Source of the DNA: Paenibacillus swuensis
GTDB taxonomy: Bacteria > Bacillota > Bacilli > Paenibacillales > DY6
Reading direction: 5' to 3'
Length of the DNA: 64,000 nt
NCBI RefSeq assembly: GCF_001644605.1
Contig: NZ_CP011388.1
Span: 1-64,000, forward strand
The translations under genes were made by a program, and so were the position numbers. Position 1 is the first letter of the stretch. Each line of letters opens with the position of its first letter. Below the pieces are notes generated by a model. That model saw only the letters and a list, made by a program, of their open reading frames with translations, searched no databases and was not told the origin of the DNA. Positions 27,686 through 37,334 of the stretch are shown piece by piece.

Positions 27686-29457
27686 TACACAGCCCCTTGC
27701 GGGAAGTATTCTTTCCAGCGTTCCGATACCGTGCGAACAATATCTTCGCGCGGGAACAGCTCATCCGGGTAGCCCGGCTTCATCCGCGCATCAATGACAA
27801 TCGGCAGCTCGTAGCCGATATGGTGTTGATGCAGCTGGGCGTCCGCGTAGACGTCGTGGGCCGGATTGAACCGTGTGAACACGGCCCACAGAAACGCCGT
27901 TTGATCGTGCGCCACGGATGCGTCATCCGCCAGCACGATCAACGGCCAACCCTGCAGCTGCGCTTTGGCGCGCTTCAGCAGCCGCTGGGCCAGTTCCGGC
28001 TCGCGTTCATACGACGCGCCGGAAACCACGAGGCAGCCGCCGCAGTAAACGGCGGCGCTGTCGATTTCGTCGATCTGCCCGCCGTCGTAGACGCGGGGCA
28101 GATCGCGAACAGGGCTGCCGGTGCCGAGCAGCACCGCTTTGCTTCCGTGATTGAGCTGCAGGCCGGTATAATCTAACGTGTCATGCGACGTTTTATTGAA
28201 AATAAACAGATCCTTGCGCGGATCAAACCGCTCCAGGACGGCTTCCAGCAGCTGCGCGAAATTCGCCAGATCGACGTGTTGATCCGTCACAATCAGGAAT
28301 TTCGTCAGCGTCAGCTGTCCTTCGCCAAGAATCCGGAACGCGGAGCCCAGCGCTTCCCGCGAGTAGCTCTCGCGCACGACCGCCGCGGCCAGCGGATGAA
28401 ATCCGGTTTCCGCGTAGGTCCACAGCTCCTTCACGCCGGGCATAGCCATCGGGAACGCCGGAGACAGCAACCGCTGCAGGAATTCGCCCAGATAGTAATC
28501 CTCCTGGCGCGGCTTGCCTACGATGGTGGCGGGATAGATCGCATCTTTGCGATGGTAAACATGGCTTACGTTAAAGACCGGGAAATCATGTGTTAACGAG
28601 TAATACCCGTAATGATCGCCGAAAGGACCTTCCGGACGGCGAAGATGCGGAGGCACTTCACCGCAAATCGCGAATTCAGCCTCGGCGACCAACCGGTGTC
28701 CGCCGTGCGGACTCGGAACGGTTGGAAGCTTTTTGCCCAGTATGAGGGATGCCAACAGCAACTCCGGCAAATGTTCCGGCACAGGAGCAATCGCCGAGGC
28801 GATGAGCGCCGGGGGACCGCCTAAGAACACGGTTACCGGAAGCGAAGCGTTCAGTTTCTCCGCTTCATGGTGGTGGAAGCCGCCGCCCTTGTGAATTTGC
28901 CAATGCATCCCGGACGTATGTCCGTCATAAATCTGCATGCGGTACATGCCCAGATTATGATGCTTCGTGATCGGATCTTCCGTGTACACGAGCGGCAAGG
29001 TAACGAAAGGACCTCCGTCTTCCTGCCAGCAGGTCAGCACCGGAAGCTTCGTCAGCGGCGAGTTCGTATCGCACACTTGTAACACCTGCGCGTCGGAAGG
29101 CTGCACGTTCTTCATGCCGACTTTCATCAAATCCAGAATCATATTACGTTCTTTCCAAAGCGCTTTCGGCGTAGGCGGAATCAGCGTATCCATCGCGCCC
29201 ACAACTTGTTTCATCAGTTGCTCCGGTCTCGGACCGAACGCCAGATCCACCCGGCGGCTAGTACCGAATAAATTCGTAACTACCGGAAACGGGCTGCCCT
29301 TCACGTTCGTGAACAGAAGCGCCGGACCGCCCTCATCAATGACCCGCCGGTGAATTTCCGCAATTTCCAGATTCGGATCCACAGGGGCATCAATAATCGC
29401 AATATCTTTCTCTTGTTTAAGGACTTGGATAAATTCCCTCAGATTCTGAAAATTCAT
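27685..29457 (-). CDS. UbiD-family decarboxylase, probably of the futalosine menaquinone pathway
   Basis: A 590-residue UbiD-like enzyme that should use prenylated FMN, made by a UbiX enzyme not found in this window, to decarboxylate an aromatic acid. PEGPFGDHYGYYS is the active-site signature with the catalytic Glu. Because MqnE is encoded 5 kb away and this long form matches menaquinone decarboxylases of futalosine bacteria, it is probably the naphthoate decarboxylase step (MqnL-like). The ATG at 29457 follows GGGAGAGAAG; a longer in-frame start adds about 20 residues without a ribosome binding site. Confidence 0.82.
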   Translation of the reverse strand: MNFQNLREFIQVLKQEKDIAIIDAPVDPNLEIAEIHRRVIDEGGPALLFTNVKGSPFPVVTNLFGTSRRVDLAFGPRPEQLMKQVVGAMDTLIPPTPKALWKERNMILDLMKVGMKNVQPSDAQVLQVCDTNSPLTKLPVLTCWQEDGGPFVTLPLVYTEDPITKHHNLGMYRMQIYDGHTSGMHWQIHKGGGFHHHEAEKLNASLPVTVFLGGPPALIASAIAPVPEHLPELLLASLILGKKLPTVPSPHGGHRLVAEAEFAICGEVPPHLRRPEGPFGDHYGYYSLTHDFPVFNVSHVYHRKDAIYPATIVGKPRQEDYYLGEFLQRLLSPAFPMAMPGVKELWTYAETGFHPLAAAVVRESYSREALGSAFRILGEGQLTLTKFLIVTDQHVDLANFAQLLEAVLERFDPRKDLFIFNKTSHDTLDYTGLQLNHGSKAVLLGTGSPVRDLPRVYDGGQIDEIDSAAVYCGGCLVVSGASYEREPELAQRLLKRAKAQLQGWPLIVLADDASVAHDQTAFLWAVFTRFNPAHDVYADAQLHQHHIGYELPIVIDARMKPGYPDELFPREDIVRTVSERWKEYFPQGAV

Positions 29458-29525
29458 GTGTTCTTCTCTCCCAATTCGAAGGCCGCTACATGTTACACGG
29501 CCGATATGTAGAAACAACCCGTAAA

Positions 29526-30461
29526 TTATTTACGGGCTGCTTTGTAAGTGGCGATGCATAAGAAGCTAAGGACCGCGAACAGTCCGGATATTAACATGAT
29601 GTGCAGCAAGATGGAGAACAGGTATAGTTCAGAGCCCATCGTAACCACAAGCAATGCGCCGCTAAACACCTGTAAAGTGACCAAGGCCAACGCCCACAGG
29701 CATCCCATCATGATCGCCCGATGACCTCTGTAGCGGCTCCATGCCGCGTAAGTCAATGCTGCGATCACAATCCAAAGCAACATGGCCGCAATGCGGTGTA
29801 CAAAAGCGATCCCGGTTGCACCCGCAAGTTCCGGCACAACTTCGCCGTTACATAACGGCCAGCCCAGACAGCCTCCGCCTGAATCGGTGTGGCGCACGTA
29901 GGCTCCGATATAAACGACGACGAATGTATACAATGCGGTTAACCATACGCCTGTCCTGAATCCTTTGGAAACTTTAAAGGCTTTATCCCCTTGCAGAATC
30001 GGAGAGTTCGAATTTCCTCGTTGGCGTATCGAGATCGCCAAGAGCAAGGAGGAAGCGAACGCCAAGAGCGAGATTCCAAAGTGCGACGCCATAACCGCGG
30101 CGGTAGGTTCCCAGATCACGGCCATCGCTCCGAGAGCCGCCTGCAGAACGGTAAAGAACAACGTAGCCAACGCGTAGTACAGAGAATCTCTTCTTTCTTT
30201 CACGCCAAACCATACCGCGATCACAGAGGCCAGCACGATGATGCCTTCGACGCCTGTTACAGCCCTGTGACTATATTCTATCATGGATTCCACCGTATAA
30301 GCCGGAACAAATTTACCGTTACACAGAGGCCAATCCGTTCCGCAGCCCCGACCGGATTCCGTATTCGTCACAACGGCGCCCGCCAGCAATACCAAGAACA
30401 TGCCGACACAGGCAAGCGTGGTAAGCCATTTCAGTCTGTAGTTACGATTCACTGCAGACAC
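29526..30461 (-). CDS. ctaA: Haem A synthase CtaA
   Basis: A 311-residue membrane enzyme that oxidises haem O to haem A for aa3-type oxidases. It has eight helices in two homologous halves. Conserved His residues are seen in IEYSHRAVTG, MASHFGIS, AFVHRIAAM and LLHIMLI. Cys pairs of the Bacillus type occur in both outer loops: SGRGCGTDWPLC and SGGGCLGWPLC. The GTG at 30461 is preferred because AAGGA lies 7 nt upstream; an ATG at 30497 has no convincing ribosome binding site. Its partner ctaB is at 53.8 kb, not adjacent as in many genomes. Confidence 0.92.
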   Translation of the reverse strand: MSAVNRNYRLKWLTTLACVGMFLVLLAGAVVTNTESGRGCGTDWPLCNGKFVPAYTVESMIEYSHRAVTGVEGIIVLASVIAVWFGVKERRDSLYYALATLFFTVLQAALGAMAVIWEPTAAVMASHFGISLLAFASSLLLAISIRQRGNSNSPILQGDKAFKVSKGFRTGVWLTALYTFVVVYIGAYVRHTDSGGGCLGWPLCNGEVVPELAGATGIAFVHRIAAMLLWIVIAALTYAAWSRYRGHRAIMMGCLWALALVTLQVFSGALLVVTMGSELYLFSILLHIMLISGLFAVLSFLCIATYKAARK

Positions 30462-30706
30462 CTGCCTTTCCTTCCAGAAATAAATCTCTATCTTCATTCG
30501 TTCAACTTTTCACAATGTCAATCCTCTCCCATTATAACGGTTCAAACATCCCAATGCTACGAAGAAATATTACAAAGCGATGGCGAATCTTTGTCGAAAA
30601 AAAGGTTGTTTAACTCTCCTAAATAATGGTATAACTAGGGTGCGGTATTGCAGAGATTAATAGATTTAATAGAATAGGTTGAGCAGAAAGGTTGCGTTGT
30701 TAAACG

Positions 30707-32011
30707 ATGATTTACAATTTATATTCTAGTCGAATTTTGCGAAAAGTATCCTCTGTTCTGACGAGCAGCTTATTACTGGGAACGGTATTGGCGCCTTCTG
30801 CTATATTAGCCCGAACGAGCTCTTCTGAGATTGGTATAACCCTGGATGATTATGCCTTGCCGTTTCCTGTTGCGCCGTTTTTTGGGCAGGGTGTCACGAT
30901 GGTTCCCTTCCGTTCCATTGCCGAAGCATTAGATATCCGCGTTCGCTGGGATGCCGCTGCGAAATCAATCATTGCCGACGGAACGGATTCGGGCGGTTCC
31001 AAGCAAGTGATATTGACATTAAACAAGAAGACAGCCAAGGTGAACGGGCAATCGGTTAGCTTATCGGCGGCACCTGTACAGATCAAGGGTAACGTGTTAG
31101 TTCCGTTAAACTTCTTTAGTTCACAATTCGGGGCAAGTGTCGCTTGGAACGGAGCTATGAAGAAAGTAGAAATCCTATCACCCAAGGAAAAGATGCATTT
31201 GCGCGCATTCTATGCCATTAAATCGTTCTCGCATGTAAGTTTAATTCCTGATTTCGATTCCGTCGCTTTCGGCTGGGCCCGGTTAAATGAACAAGGCGAG
31301 TTTATTACGAACGGCAAGGACTTCTATTTGCCGCAGGCTGCGGGAGATGTTACGCCGGAGTCCATTGTAGGCGATGCGGTTTCATCAGGTACCGCGCCTT
31401 ACCTCATGGTCTATTCAGGGGATGAGCAAGGACAGCTAACCAAGCTGCTGGGTGATGAGGACTTGATGGATCGAGCCCTGGACGGATTGTTTGATTTGGC
31501 CGAAACGAAAGGGTTTCAGGGGGTTATGCTGGACTTCGAAGGGTTAGGGCTGATCGGACCGAAGGGTGCGGGTGTTGCCGGAGTCGCTAAGGTGCAGATA
31601 CAATTCACAGAATTTGTGCACAAAGCATCCTCTCGCGCCCGCGCGCAAGGGTTGAAGTTATCCGTCGCGCTGCAACCCCTGAACGGCTGGTTTAAAGGCT
31701 ACGACTACAAGAAGCTGGGAGCCTTAGTCGATGATATGGTCATCATGGCGTATGCCTATGGCGACCAACAATCACCGGAGCCGCTGCCGCAAGTGGATGA
31801 AGCCATCCGCTTAAGCTTGGCGCAAGTGCCTAAGGAGAAACTGTTGCTCGGGGTCTCGTTCGCCAGTGAGAATGAAGCTTCATTGAACGCGGTGGTGGGC
31901 TTGGCGAAGCGCTACAACCTGAAAGGCGCGGCCTTCTGGCGGTTGGGCCAGCCGGGCGCCGCGGAGCTGGGCGCTTTGTTTGAGCGTGTGGAGCGGAATC
32001 AAAGTAAATAA
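30707..32011 (+). CDS. Secreted copper-amine-oxidase-N / GH18-like protein
   Basis: A 434-residue secreted protein. After a signal peptide (about 1-35) comes a copper amine oxidase N-terminal-like stalk domain (about 45-158, with MVPFRSIAEAL and VLVPLNFFSSQFGASVAWN), then a GH18-type barrel (about 165-430). The catalytic strand reads GVMLDFEGLG, keeping the final D-x-E but not the full DxxDxDxE, so it resembles YaaH/YdhD-type wall or spore-cortex hydrolases more than chitinases. The stalk domain is a wall-binding module frequent in Paenibacillus. Confidence 0.85.
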   Translation: MIYNLYSSRILRKVSSVLTSSLLLGTVLAPSAILARTSSSEIGITLDDYALPFPVAPFFGQGVTMVPFRSIAEALDIRVRWDAAAKSIIADGTDSGGSKQVILTLNKKTAKVNGQSVSLSAAPVQIKGNVLVPLNFFSSQFGASVAWNGAMKKVEILSPKEKMHLRAFYAIKSFSHVSLIPDFDSVAFGWARLNEQGEFITNGKDFYLPQAAGDVTPESIVGDAVSSGTAPYLMVYSGDEQGQLTKLLGDEDLMDRALDGLFDLAETKGFQGVMLDFEGLGLIGPKGAGVAGVAKVQIQFTEFVHKASSRARAQGLKLSVALQPLNGWFKGYDYKKLGALVDDMVIMAYAYGDQQSPEPLPQVDEAIRLSLAQVPKEKLLLGVSFASENEASLNAVVGLAKRYNLKGAAFWRLGQPGAAELGALFERVERNQSK

Positions 32012-32026
32012 TCAGAATCAATACAA

Positions 32027-32066
32027 ACGGCGGCATTCCTCTTAGGGAACGCCGCCTTATTTTGTA
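32027..32066. terminator. Bidirectional terminator
   Basis: AACGGCGGCATTCC/GGAACGCCGCCTT hairpin with T-rich flank between the GH18-like gene and the thioredoxin-like gene. Confidence 0.8.
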
Positions 32067-32079
32067 GCCATTACATGGG

Positions 32080-32418
32080 TTATACTGCTTTACTGACTTC
32101 AATCGCGCGATCCAAAAACTGTTCGATCTCATCACGGGACTTTCGCAATTTACTGACGAAACGAATGAGCTCCTTGCCTTCTTTGAACGCGATAAAGCTA
32201 GGAATACCTAATATATTAAGCTCCTCGCACACTTCCGGCAAATCATCACGGTCCACATGCAGAAAATTCAACTGCTCCGCATAGTTCGCTTCCAGCTCCG
32301 GCATGAACGGATCAATAAAATGACAATCCGCGCACCAGGTTGTTTTGAATACGACTATCGTGGGTTTCGGATCGGCTATGCGTTCCTTGAACACGCCGGA
32401 ATCTTTAATTTGTTCCAC
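32080..32418 (-). CDS. Thioredoxin-family protein
   Basis: A 112-residue thioredoxin fold with active site [13 protein letters not shown] (WCxxC) and the cis-Pro motif [14 protein letters not shown]. It should reduce or exchange disulphides in the cytoplasm; no signal peptide is present. A GTG start at 32418 is chosen because GAGGAGG lies 8 nt upstream; the frame stays open for 27 more codons without a good ribosome binding site. It resembles YtpP-like thioredoxins. Confidence 0.85.
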   Translation of the reverse strand: MEQIKDSGVFKERIADPKPTIVVFKTTWCADCHFIDPFMPELEANYAEQLNFLHVDRDDLPEVCEELNILGIPSFIAFKEGKELIRFVSKLRKSRDEIEQFLDRAIEVSKAV

Positions 32419-32585
32419 AGATCTGACCTCCTCTGCATAAAGTCTGCATTCATAATTCGCTCGTAAAGCTGTTATAGCATTCCCTCCGGCCCCTGTCAAC
32501 TTGCGCGGACACGCATGGAACCATGGTTATTTCCCAACCTTTTGCATAAACTAGACCATAGCTTTCCCAGAGCGGAGTGTGTGTG

Positions 32586-33896
32586 ATGACGAAGAAACGG
32601 ATCCGTGCCCCTTTTTGGCATAGTGCGAAAGAGAAGCTCCTGCATATGCCCGAGAACGTGTACCACTACCTTCATGGTAAAGCAGTCAGCCAAGAATTTT
32701 CCGCCGAGCTGGCCCAGCATCCTTTGACCGTAGCGATTAATCCTGCGACCCTTGAATCCGTTCGTAAAGCATTGAAAGAACGATTGAATTCCGCTGTCCC
32801 AAGTGACCCTTCACACCCGTTACCTTCCCCCACCCTTCATGAGCAAAATATGCTGGACCGCATCCGGCAGCAAACGGACCGTCTTAACGCGAACAATGTG
32901 ACCCGCACCGGAGCTTACCTTGACATGTACCGCCATTTGCCTGAGCTGCATTGGGCTTTACTCGCTCATATGGTCTCCCGCAACGGGGGGTGGAGTATGA
33001 CCGACCTGAAAGGGGAGCTTGTTCCGCGACTGATTACACCGAAGCAGGGGGAGGCTATTTTTCGGTTTTTGGAGTATGCCAACAACTATATTTTTCAGGA
33101 TGCCTATCCGCAATTGTTACTTTACGCGGAGAGTTTGAAGCTGGGTAAGCCTTTATTTCATCTGTTGCCTCAGTTGCGGATTTCCGCATTCATGCAGCCG
33201 TTCTGGGAAGCGTTCTGGCGTACGAAAGACAGCGGCTTGTTAACTGTAGCGCTCATCATTAATGAACAGCATTATATTGAACGCAGAATTGTGCAGCAGC
33301 CCGATGTGCAATCGAATGTCCTGCAGTCTTTGCAATTTCAGGCTCAGGCCTTCCTGCAATTAAACCAGGTCGTCTTCCCCTACACCACGGACCCGCTGCT
33401 TAGCCGGGCACCCGGCGCGGGAGCGCACCTGCGCCTGGCCGGCCTGGTGCTGGAAGACTTCAAGGATCTTGCCGAACGCATTAACGTCGGCAAGGCGTTG
33501 TATACGATCCTCTTCGGCTTCGAGGATCTGCTGGAGGGCACGCGGCGGTACGCTTCCGCCGAGCCGCATACCGGCTCCCGCGCGGACTATTGGCCGCATC
33601 TGTTCGCGCGCATCAAAAAAGCCTCTCCGTATACCACGTATACGGAGAGGCTGGACGGCTGCCGCCTGAAGCCCGGCGCAGCGCCTTTGTACAGCCCCGC
33701 GCTCAGGGACGCGTGGCCGGATACCGCCATCGAACCGCCCGAGGCGTTCGATTGGTTCGATTCCCTGCAAGCGCTGCGGTTCTTTAAACCGCTGCGCGCG
33801 CCGCATTCGTTCGACATGACGAACGAATATTGCTTTGGGTTGAACAAGATCGAGCTGGCCGTCCTGGCGGGTGAACATTTGCTTGATGAGAAATAA
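32586..33896 (+). CDS. DUF2515 family protein (YppC-like)
   Basis: A 436-residue soluble, largely helical protein with no recognised catalytic motif, resembling DUF2515 proteins such as Bacillus YppC. It contains HWALLAHMVSRNGGWSMTDLKG, a segment characteristic of the family. The ATG at 32586 follows AGAGCGGAG. The DNA from about 33350 to 33850 is visibly richer in G and C than the 5' half of the same gene. Function unknown. Confidence 0.75.
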   Translation: MTKKRIRAPFWHSAKEKLLHMPENVYHYLHGKAVSQEFSAELAQHPLTVAINPATLESVRKALKERLNSAVPSDPSHPLPSPTLHEQNMLDRIRQQTDRLNANNVTRTGAYLDMYRHLPELHWALLAHMVSRNGGWSMTDLKGELVPRLITPKQGEAIFRFLEYANNYIFQDAYPQLLLYAESLKLGKPLFHLLPQLRISAFMQPFWEAFWRTKDSGLLTVALIINEQHYIERRIVQQPDVQSNVLQSLQFQAQAFLQLNQVVFPYTTDPLLSRAPGAGAHLRLAGLVLEDFKDLAERINVGKALYTILFGFEDLLEGTRRYASAEPHTGSRADYWPHLFARIKKASPYTTYTERLDGCRLKPGAAPLYSPALRDAWPDTAIEPPEAFDWFDSLQALRFFKPLRAPHSFDMTNEYCFGLNKIELAVLAGEHLLDEK

Positions 33897-33954
33897 GTAA
33901 TTATTCGAATATATATATGTTCCCCTATTGCTGCTTGCCGACTTTCTCGCGTGT

Positions 33955-35601
33955 TTACTGCCCTTGCTTGGTCGGCGCCGGCAAGGATTTTCCCGCGAAA
34001 CGCAGGATGCGGTTGATCAGTTTTCGCAACGGAGCCGGGAAATTCGCCGCTTCCTGCGCTGTAACGACACGGAACAACCAAAGTAACGCCGCATAAGCAA
34101 CCAACACCGCTCCGCCGACGACGGCGCAGGAGATGAGGTTGTGCAGGATTTTGCCCCCGGGGACGTAAGCGTTAGTCAGTCTTTCCAAGCCCCAACCCGC
34201 CGCGGCAGCTAACACTACCGTGGACAGGAAGCCCGTCCAACGTCCGCCAAGCACATTGTAATCTACAAGAGCGCGCAACGAAATCAGATTCAAGGTTGTG
34301 ACCACGATAAAACATAAAGTCGTAGCGATCAGGATCCCATATACATCCAGAAACGGAGCCAGAGCAAAGCTGCCCGCTAATTTCACACCGATCCCGATAA
34401 ACACATTTCGCATCGGTATGCGGGGCTTTCCAAGTCCCGTCAGAATGGAGCCGGAGGTCATCATGATAATTTGGAACAGAGTACCGAAGGTTAAGAGTGC
34501 AATATAGTCTATTCCTGTAGGCTCCGCAAAGATTAAGTTGTTAATGGGACGTGCGGCAACCACCATCGCGATCACCACCGGCACGCCTGTAAAAAGAGAA
34601 ATCCGCAACGCCTGGGAGGATTGCCGTGCCACTTCGCCTGAATTCCGCATCGCATAAGCCGATGCAATAACCGGCAGAATCGATTGACTTAGCGCTATCG
34701 CCAAGATCGGCGGTATTCCCGCAAGCGACTGAGCTTTCAGACCAATGATGTCGACAGCGGCTTGGGCTGCTCCATAACCGATTTGGTTTTCCGTGAGCGC
34801 AATCATGATGGAGCCGTCTATCAAATAAATGAGCGGAACCATCAAGCCGACGAGCACAATGGGAATCGAGACCTTAAAAATTTCTTTGTAAATTTGTTTA
34901 AAAGGAAGCTTGTCGGCCCCCTGATCCGTCTGCTTGGACGCAAAGTTTTCCGCGATATCCATACGCTTAAGCTTGCGGGCATAGTAGAGCATCACGCCAA
35001 GAGCGCCAAGGCTTCCAGCCACCCCTCCGAAAGATGCGCCGGCCGCAACAACCGGGTCCGCGTAATTCGCATTAAACAGGAAAAATGCGAATAATACTGC
35101 CGTACCCACACGCAGAATCTGTTCCACGATCTGCGAGACACCGCCCGCCATCATCATCTGACGGCCTTGAAAGTAGCCGCGCATCATGGCGATCACCGGA
35201 AAGAAGAACAGGGCAGGTGCCAGAGCCCGGATCGCGGCGGTTGCCTCGGGTAATTTAGATATGTAACGAGCATGAAAAGGAGCGTAAAAGAAAAGTCCGA
35301 CCGTTATAATGACACCTGTGATAATTCCGAATCGTAACGCCGCTTGGTATATCCGCTGTGCTTCCGCATGCTTGCCTACCGCAACACGTTCGGACACCAT
35401 CTTGCTGACGGTGCTTGGAATGCCGGCTGTAGCCACCACCAGCAATACTAAGTACATATTGTTCGCCAACGCGAAGGAAGCTCCGCCGCTCTCGCCCAGG
35501 ATGTAATCTAACGGCACCCGTTGAAATATTCCGAGCACACGAGCTACCAATGCCGCAACCGCAAGTATAATCGTACCTTTAATTAATGAGTCCTTTGCCA
35601 C
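33955..35601 (-). CDS. MOP/MATE-like lipid flippase (SpoVB/YtgP/MurJ type)
   Basis: A 548-residue membrane protein with about 14 helices. The opening SLIKGTIILAVAALVARVLGIFQRVPLDYILG is characteristic of the SpoVB/YtgP polysaccharide-exporter group. In Bacillus one member (YtgP) acts as lipid II flippase and another (SpoVB) acts in spore cortex formation. Sequence alone does not separate them here; the N-terminus looks closer to YtgP. The GTG start has AAAGGATG 8 nt upstream. Confidence 0.88.
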   Translation of the reverse strand: MAKDSLIKGTIILAVAALVARVLGIFQRVPLDYILGESGGASFALANNMYLVLLVVATAGIPSTVSKMVSERVAVGKHAEAQRIYQAALRFGIITGVIITVGLFFYAPFHARYISKLPEATAAIRALAPALFFFPVIAMMRGYFQGRQMMMAGGVSQIVEQILRVGTAVLFAFFLFNANYADPVVAAGASFGGVAGSLGALGVMLYYARKLKRMDIAENFASKQTDQGADKLPFKQIYKEIFKVSIPIVLVGLMVPLIYLIDGSIMIALTENQIGYGAAQAAVDIIGLKAQSLAGIPPILAIALSQSILPVIASAYAMRNSGEVARQSSQALRISLFTGVPVVIAMVVAARPINNLIFAEPTGIDYIALLTFGTLFQIIMMTSGSILTGLGKPRIPMRNVFIGIGVKLAGSFALAPFLDVYGILIATTLCFIVVTTLNLISLRALVDYNVLGGRWTGFLSTVVLAAAAGWGLERLTNAYVPGGKILHNLISCAVVGGAVLVAYAALLWLFRVVTAQEAANFPAPLRKLINRILRFAGKSLPAPTKQGQ

Positions 35602-35776
35602 AATCTTTCATCCTTTCGAGTTTCGCATGAGGCCAGTTCCATGTTTCGCTTTCCTCTGTAGGTAATGAATTACCTTTTTCTGTAATTTTCATTATTTACC
35701 TTATTCAGCCATGGAAAAGAGAATATAGAGCAACCAATCAAATCTAATCCTCTATTGCTTTCCCGTTTTGTTGCAA

Positions 35777-35816
35777 AACAAAAAAAAAGCCACGCAGCAA
35801 ATCGCCGCACGGCTTA
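35777..35816 (-). terminator. Terminator of the ThuA-like gene
   Basis: Minus strand AAGCCGTGCGGCG...CGTGGCTT hairpin followed by nine T. Confidence 0.85.
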
Positions 35817-35821
35817 GTATA

Positions 35822-36541
35822 CTACTTTTTCTTGATTTCTTGAAGCGGTTGCGCGTTACCGTATTTCGGCGTTGCGCCTTTCGGTGCGCCAGCCCAACGA
35901 ACCCCGTTGGAAATGACCTTAAGCACTTCCGGGTTGTAGTAAGTCGGATACGTTTCGTGTCCCGGACGGAAGTAGAAGATCTTGCCTTGACCGCGGGTGT
36001 ATGTAACACCGCTGCGGAACACCTCGCCGCCTTCAAACCAGCTGACAAATACGAGCTCGTCCGGTGTCGGAATGTCAAAGTGCTCGCCGTACATCTCTTC
36101 CTTCTCCAGCTGGATGCATTCGCCCAAGCCTTCAGCGATCGGATGCGCCGGATTCACAACCCACAGAATTTCTTTCTCGTCCGCTTCTCTCCATTTCAGG
36201 TCACAAGTGGTACCCATGAGTTTCTTGAATATTTTGGAGAAATGACCCGAGTGAAGCACAACCAAGCCCATGCCTGCAAGGACACGACTGTGGACACGGT
36301 TAACGATTTCGTCGGATACTTGATCATGCGCCTTGTGGCCCCACCAGATCAGTACATCCGTGTCGTTCAACACTTCTTCCGTCAGACCATGTTCCGGTTG
36401 ATCTTGGGTTGCTGTTCGAATCGTGAAGTCCCCTTGAATCCCGTTCGCCAACGCCGTATGAATCCCCTCCGGATATACCGCGCGTACTTCTTCGCTTTCT
36501 TTCTCGTGCACATTCTCATTCCATACCGTTACTTTAATCAA
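35822..36541 (-). CDS. ThuA-like (trehalose utilisation) protein
   Basis: A 239-residue protein with a class I glutamine-amidotransferase-like fold of the ThuA group: [15 protein letters not shown] at the N-terminus, [43 protein letters not shown] and [21 protein letters not shown]. ThuA proteins are tied to trehalose/disaccharide catabolism; the reaction is uncertain. A TTG start at 36541 places GGGAG at 9 nt and gives the usual N-terminus, while the ATG at 36550 overlaps the Shine-Dalgarno. It stands alone, with no sugar genes adjacent. Confidence 0.82.
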   Translation of the reverse strand: MIKVTVWNENVHEKESEEVRAVYPEGIHTALANGIQGDFTIRTATQDQPEHGLTEEVLNDTDVLIWWGHKAHDQVSDEIVNRVHSRVLAGMGLVVLHSGHFSKIFKKLMGTTCDLKWREADEKEILWVVNPAHPIAEGLGECIQLEKEEMYGEHFDIPTPDELVFVSWFEGGEVFRSGVTYTRGQGKIFYFRPGHETYPTYYNPEVLKVISNGVRWAGAPKGATPKYGNAQPLQEIKKK

Positions 36542-36683
36542 GGAATTCATCTCCCGTTATCATAGTATATCGTTGTCGTTCACTTATGCATTCTTGGTGC
36601 AACGACCTTATTATAGTCCTATCCACAGGGCATTTCTATGTCCGAAATAGTCATAAGGGTATTCGATTTTGGCATAAGCGTTT

Positions 36684-37310
36684 TCATTTAGGATCTGTAC
36701 CCAAGACACCTCGAAGAATAATTTGGTGATATCGATCCCATCCGATGAACTCATTAATGTATTTGTGCACTTCTTCATTATTTAGAGTGCGAATTGCAGA
36801 CATTAATTCCCTGTATTCTTTCTCATCTTCGGTCAACATCATCGATTTTATGTACGTACTGACAGATACTTCTTGCAAGACAAGGACCTGCCAATAATAA
36901 AGGATCCATTCTTTTAAAACAACAGACTGCGGTAATGAGAGTGCTCCACAGGGATCCAAAACCTGTGAATTAAATGTAAAAGGCGTTATCCCCCACTCTT
37001 CCATTAAATCTTCATAACAATTGCTCATCACCACATCATATAATTCATAGTAAATGGGTTCATGGAACACCATTCGTTGAATACCACTCGCATGATCTCT
37101 CTGCTGTAAATTTTGATAATAACAAAGCAAAAAACCCAACTGATTCTCCTTGAAGGTGCCTCGCAGAGTGCTCATCGCAATAGACCTTTCGTTAGTCCAC
37201 ACTTCAACAGCTCTTTGGATCCCTTCTTCCATGTCAGGATAAATCACTTTAAGCTTATCCAAAGCCTCTCTGCTGACTTCAATCGTTACGCTGACTTTGT
37301 CCTCCGCCAT
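36684..37310 (-). CDS. Protein of unknown function with RHH-like N-terminus
   Basis: A 208-residue protein. The first 40 residues (VSVTIEVSREALDKLKVIYPDMEEGIQRAVEVWTNE, shown here only as a pattern of beta strand plus two helices) look like a ribbon-helix-helix DNA-binding unit. The rest is helical, with aromatic-rich segments (YYQNLQQRD, YYELYDVV, WILYYWQVL). No family is recognised. The ATG at 37310 has GGGGAG 7 nt upstream; another ATG lies five codons earlier. It could be a regulator, but its target is not evident. Confidence 0.6.
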   Translation of the reverse strand: MAEDKVSVTIEVSREALDKLKVIYPDMEEGIQRAVEVWTNERSIAMSTLRGTFKENQLGFLLCYYQNLQQRDHASGIQRMVFHEPIYYELYDVVMSNCYEDLMEEWGITPFTFNSQVLDPCGALSLPQSVVLKEWILYYWQVLVLQEVSVSTYIKSMMLTEDEKEYRELMSAIRTLNNEEVHKYINEFIGWDRYHQIILRGVLGTDPK

Positions 37311-37334
37311 ACTCCCGCTCCCCATAAAGCTCCA

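Noticed and set aside
35768-36565. Plus-strand 265-residue frame
   Set aside because: It lies entirely opposite the ThuA-like gene and its terminator, has no ribosome binding site and no family resemblance.
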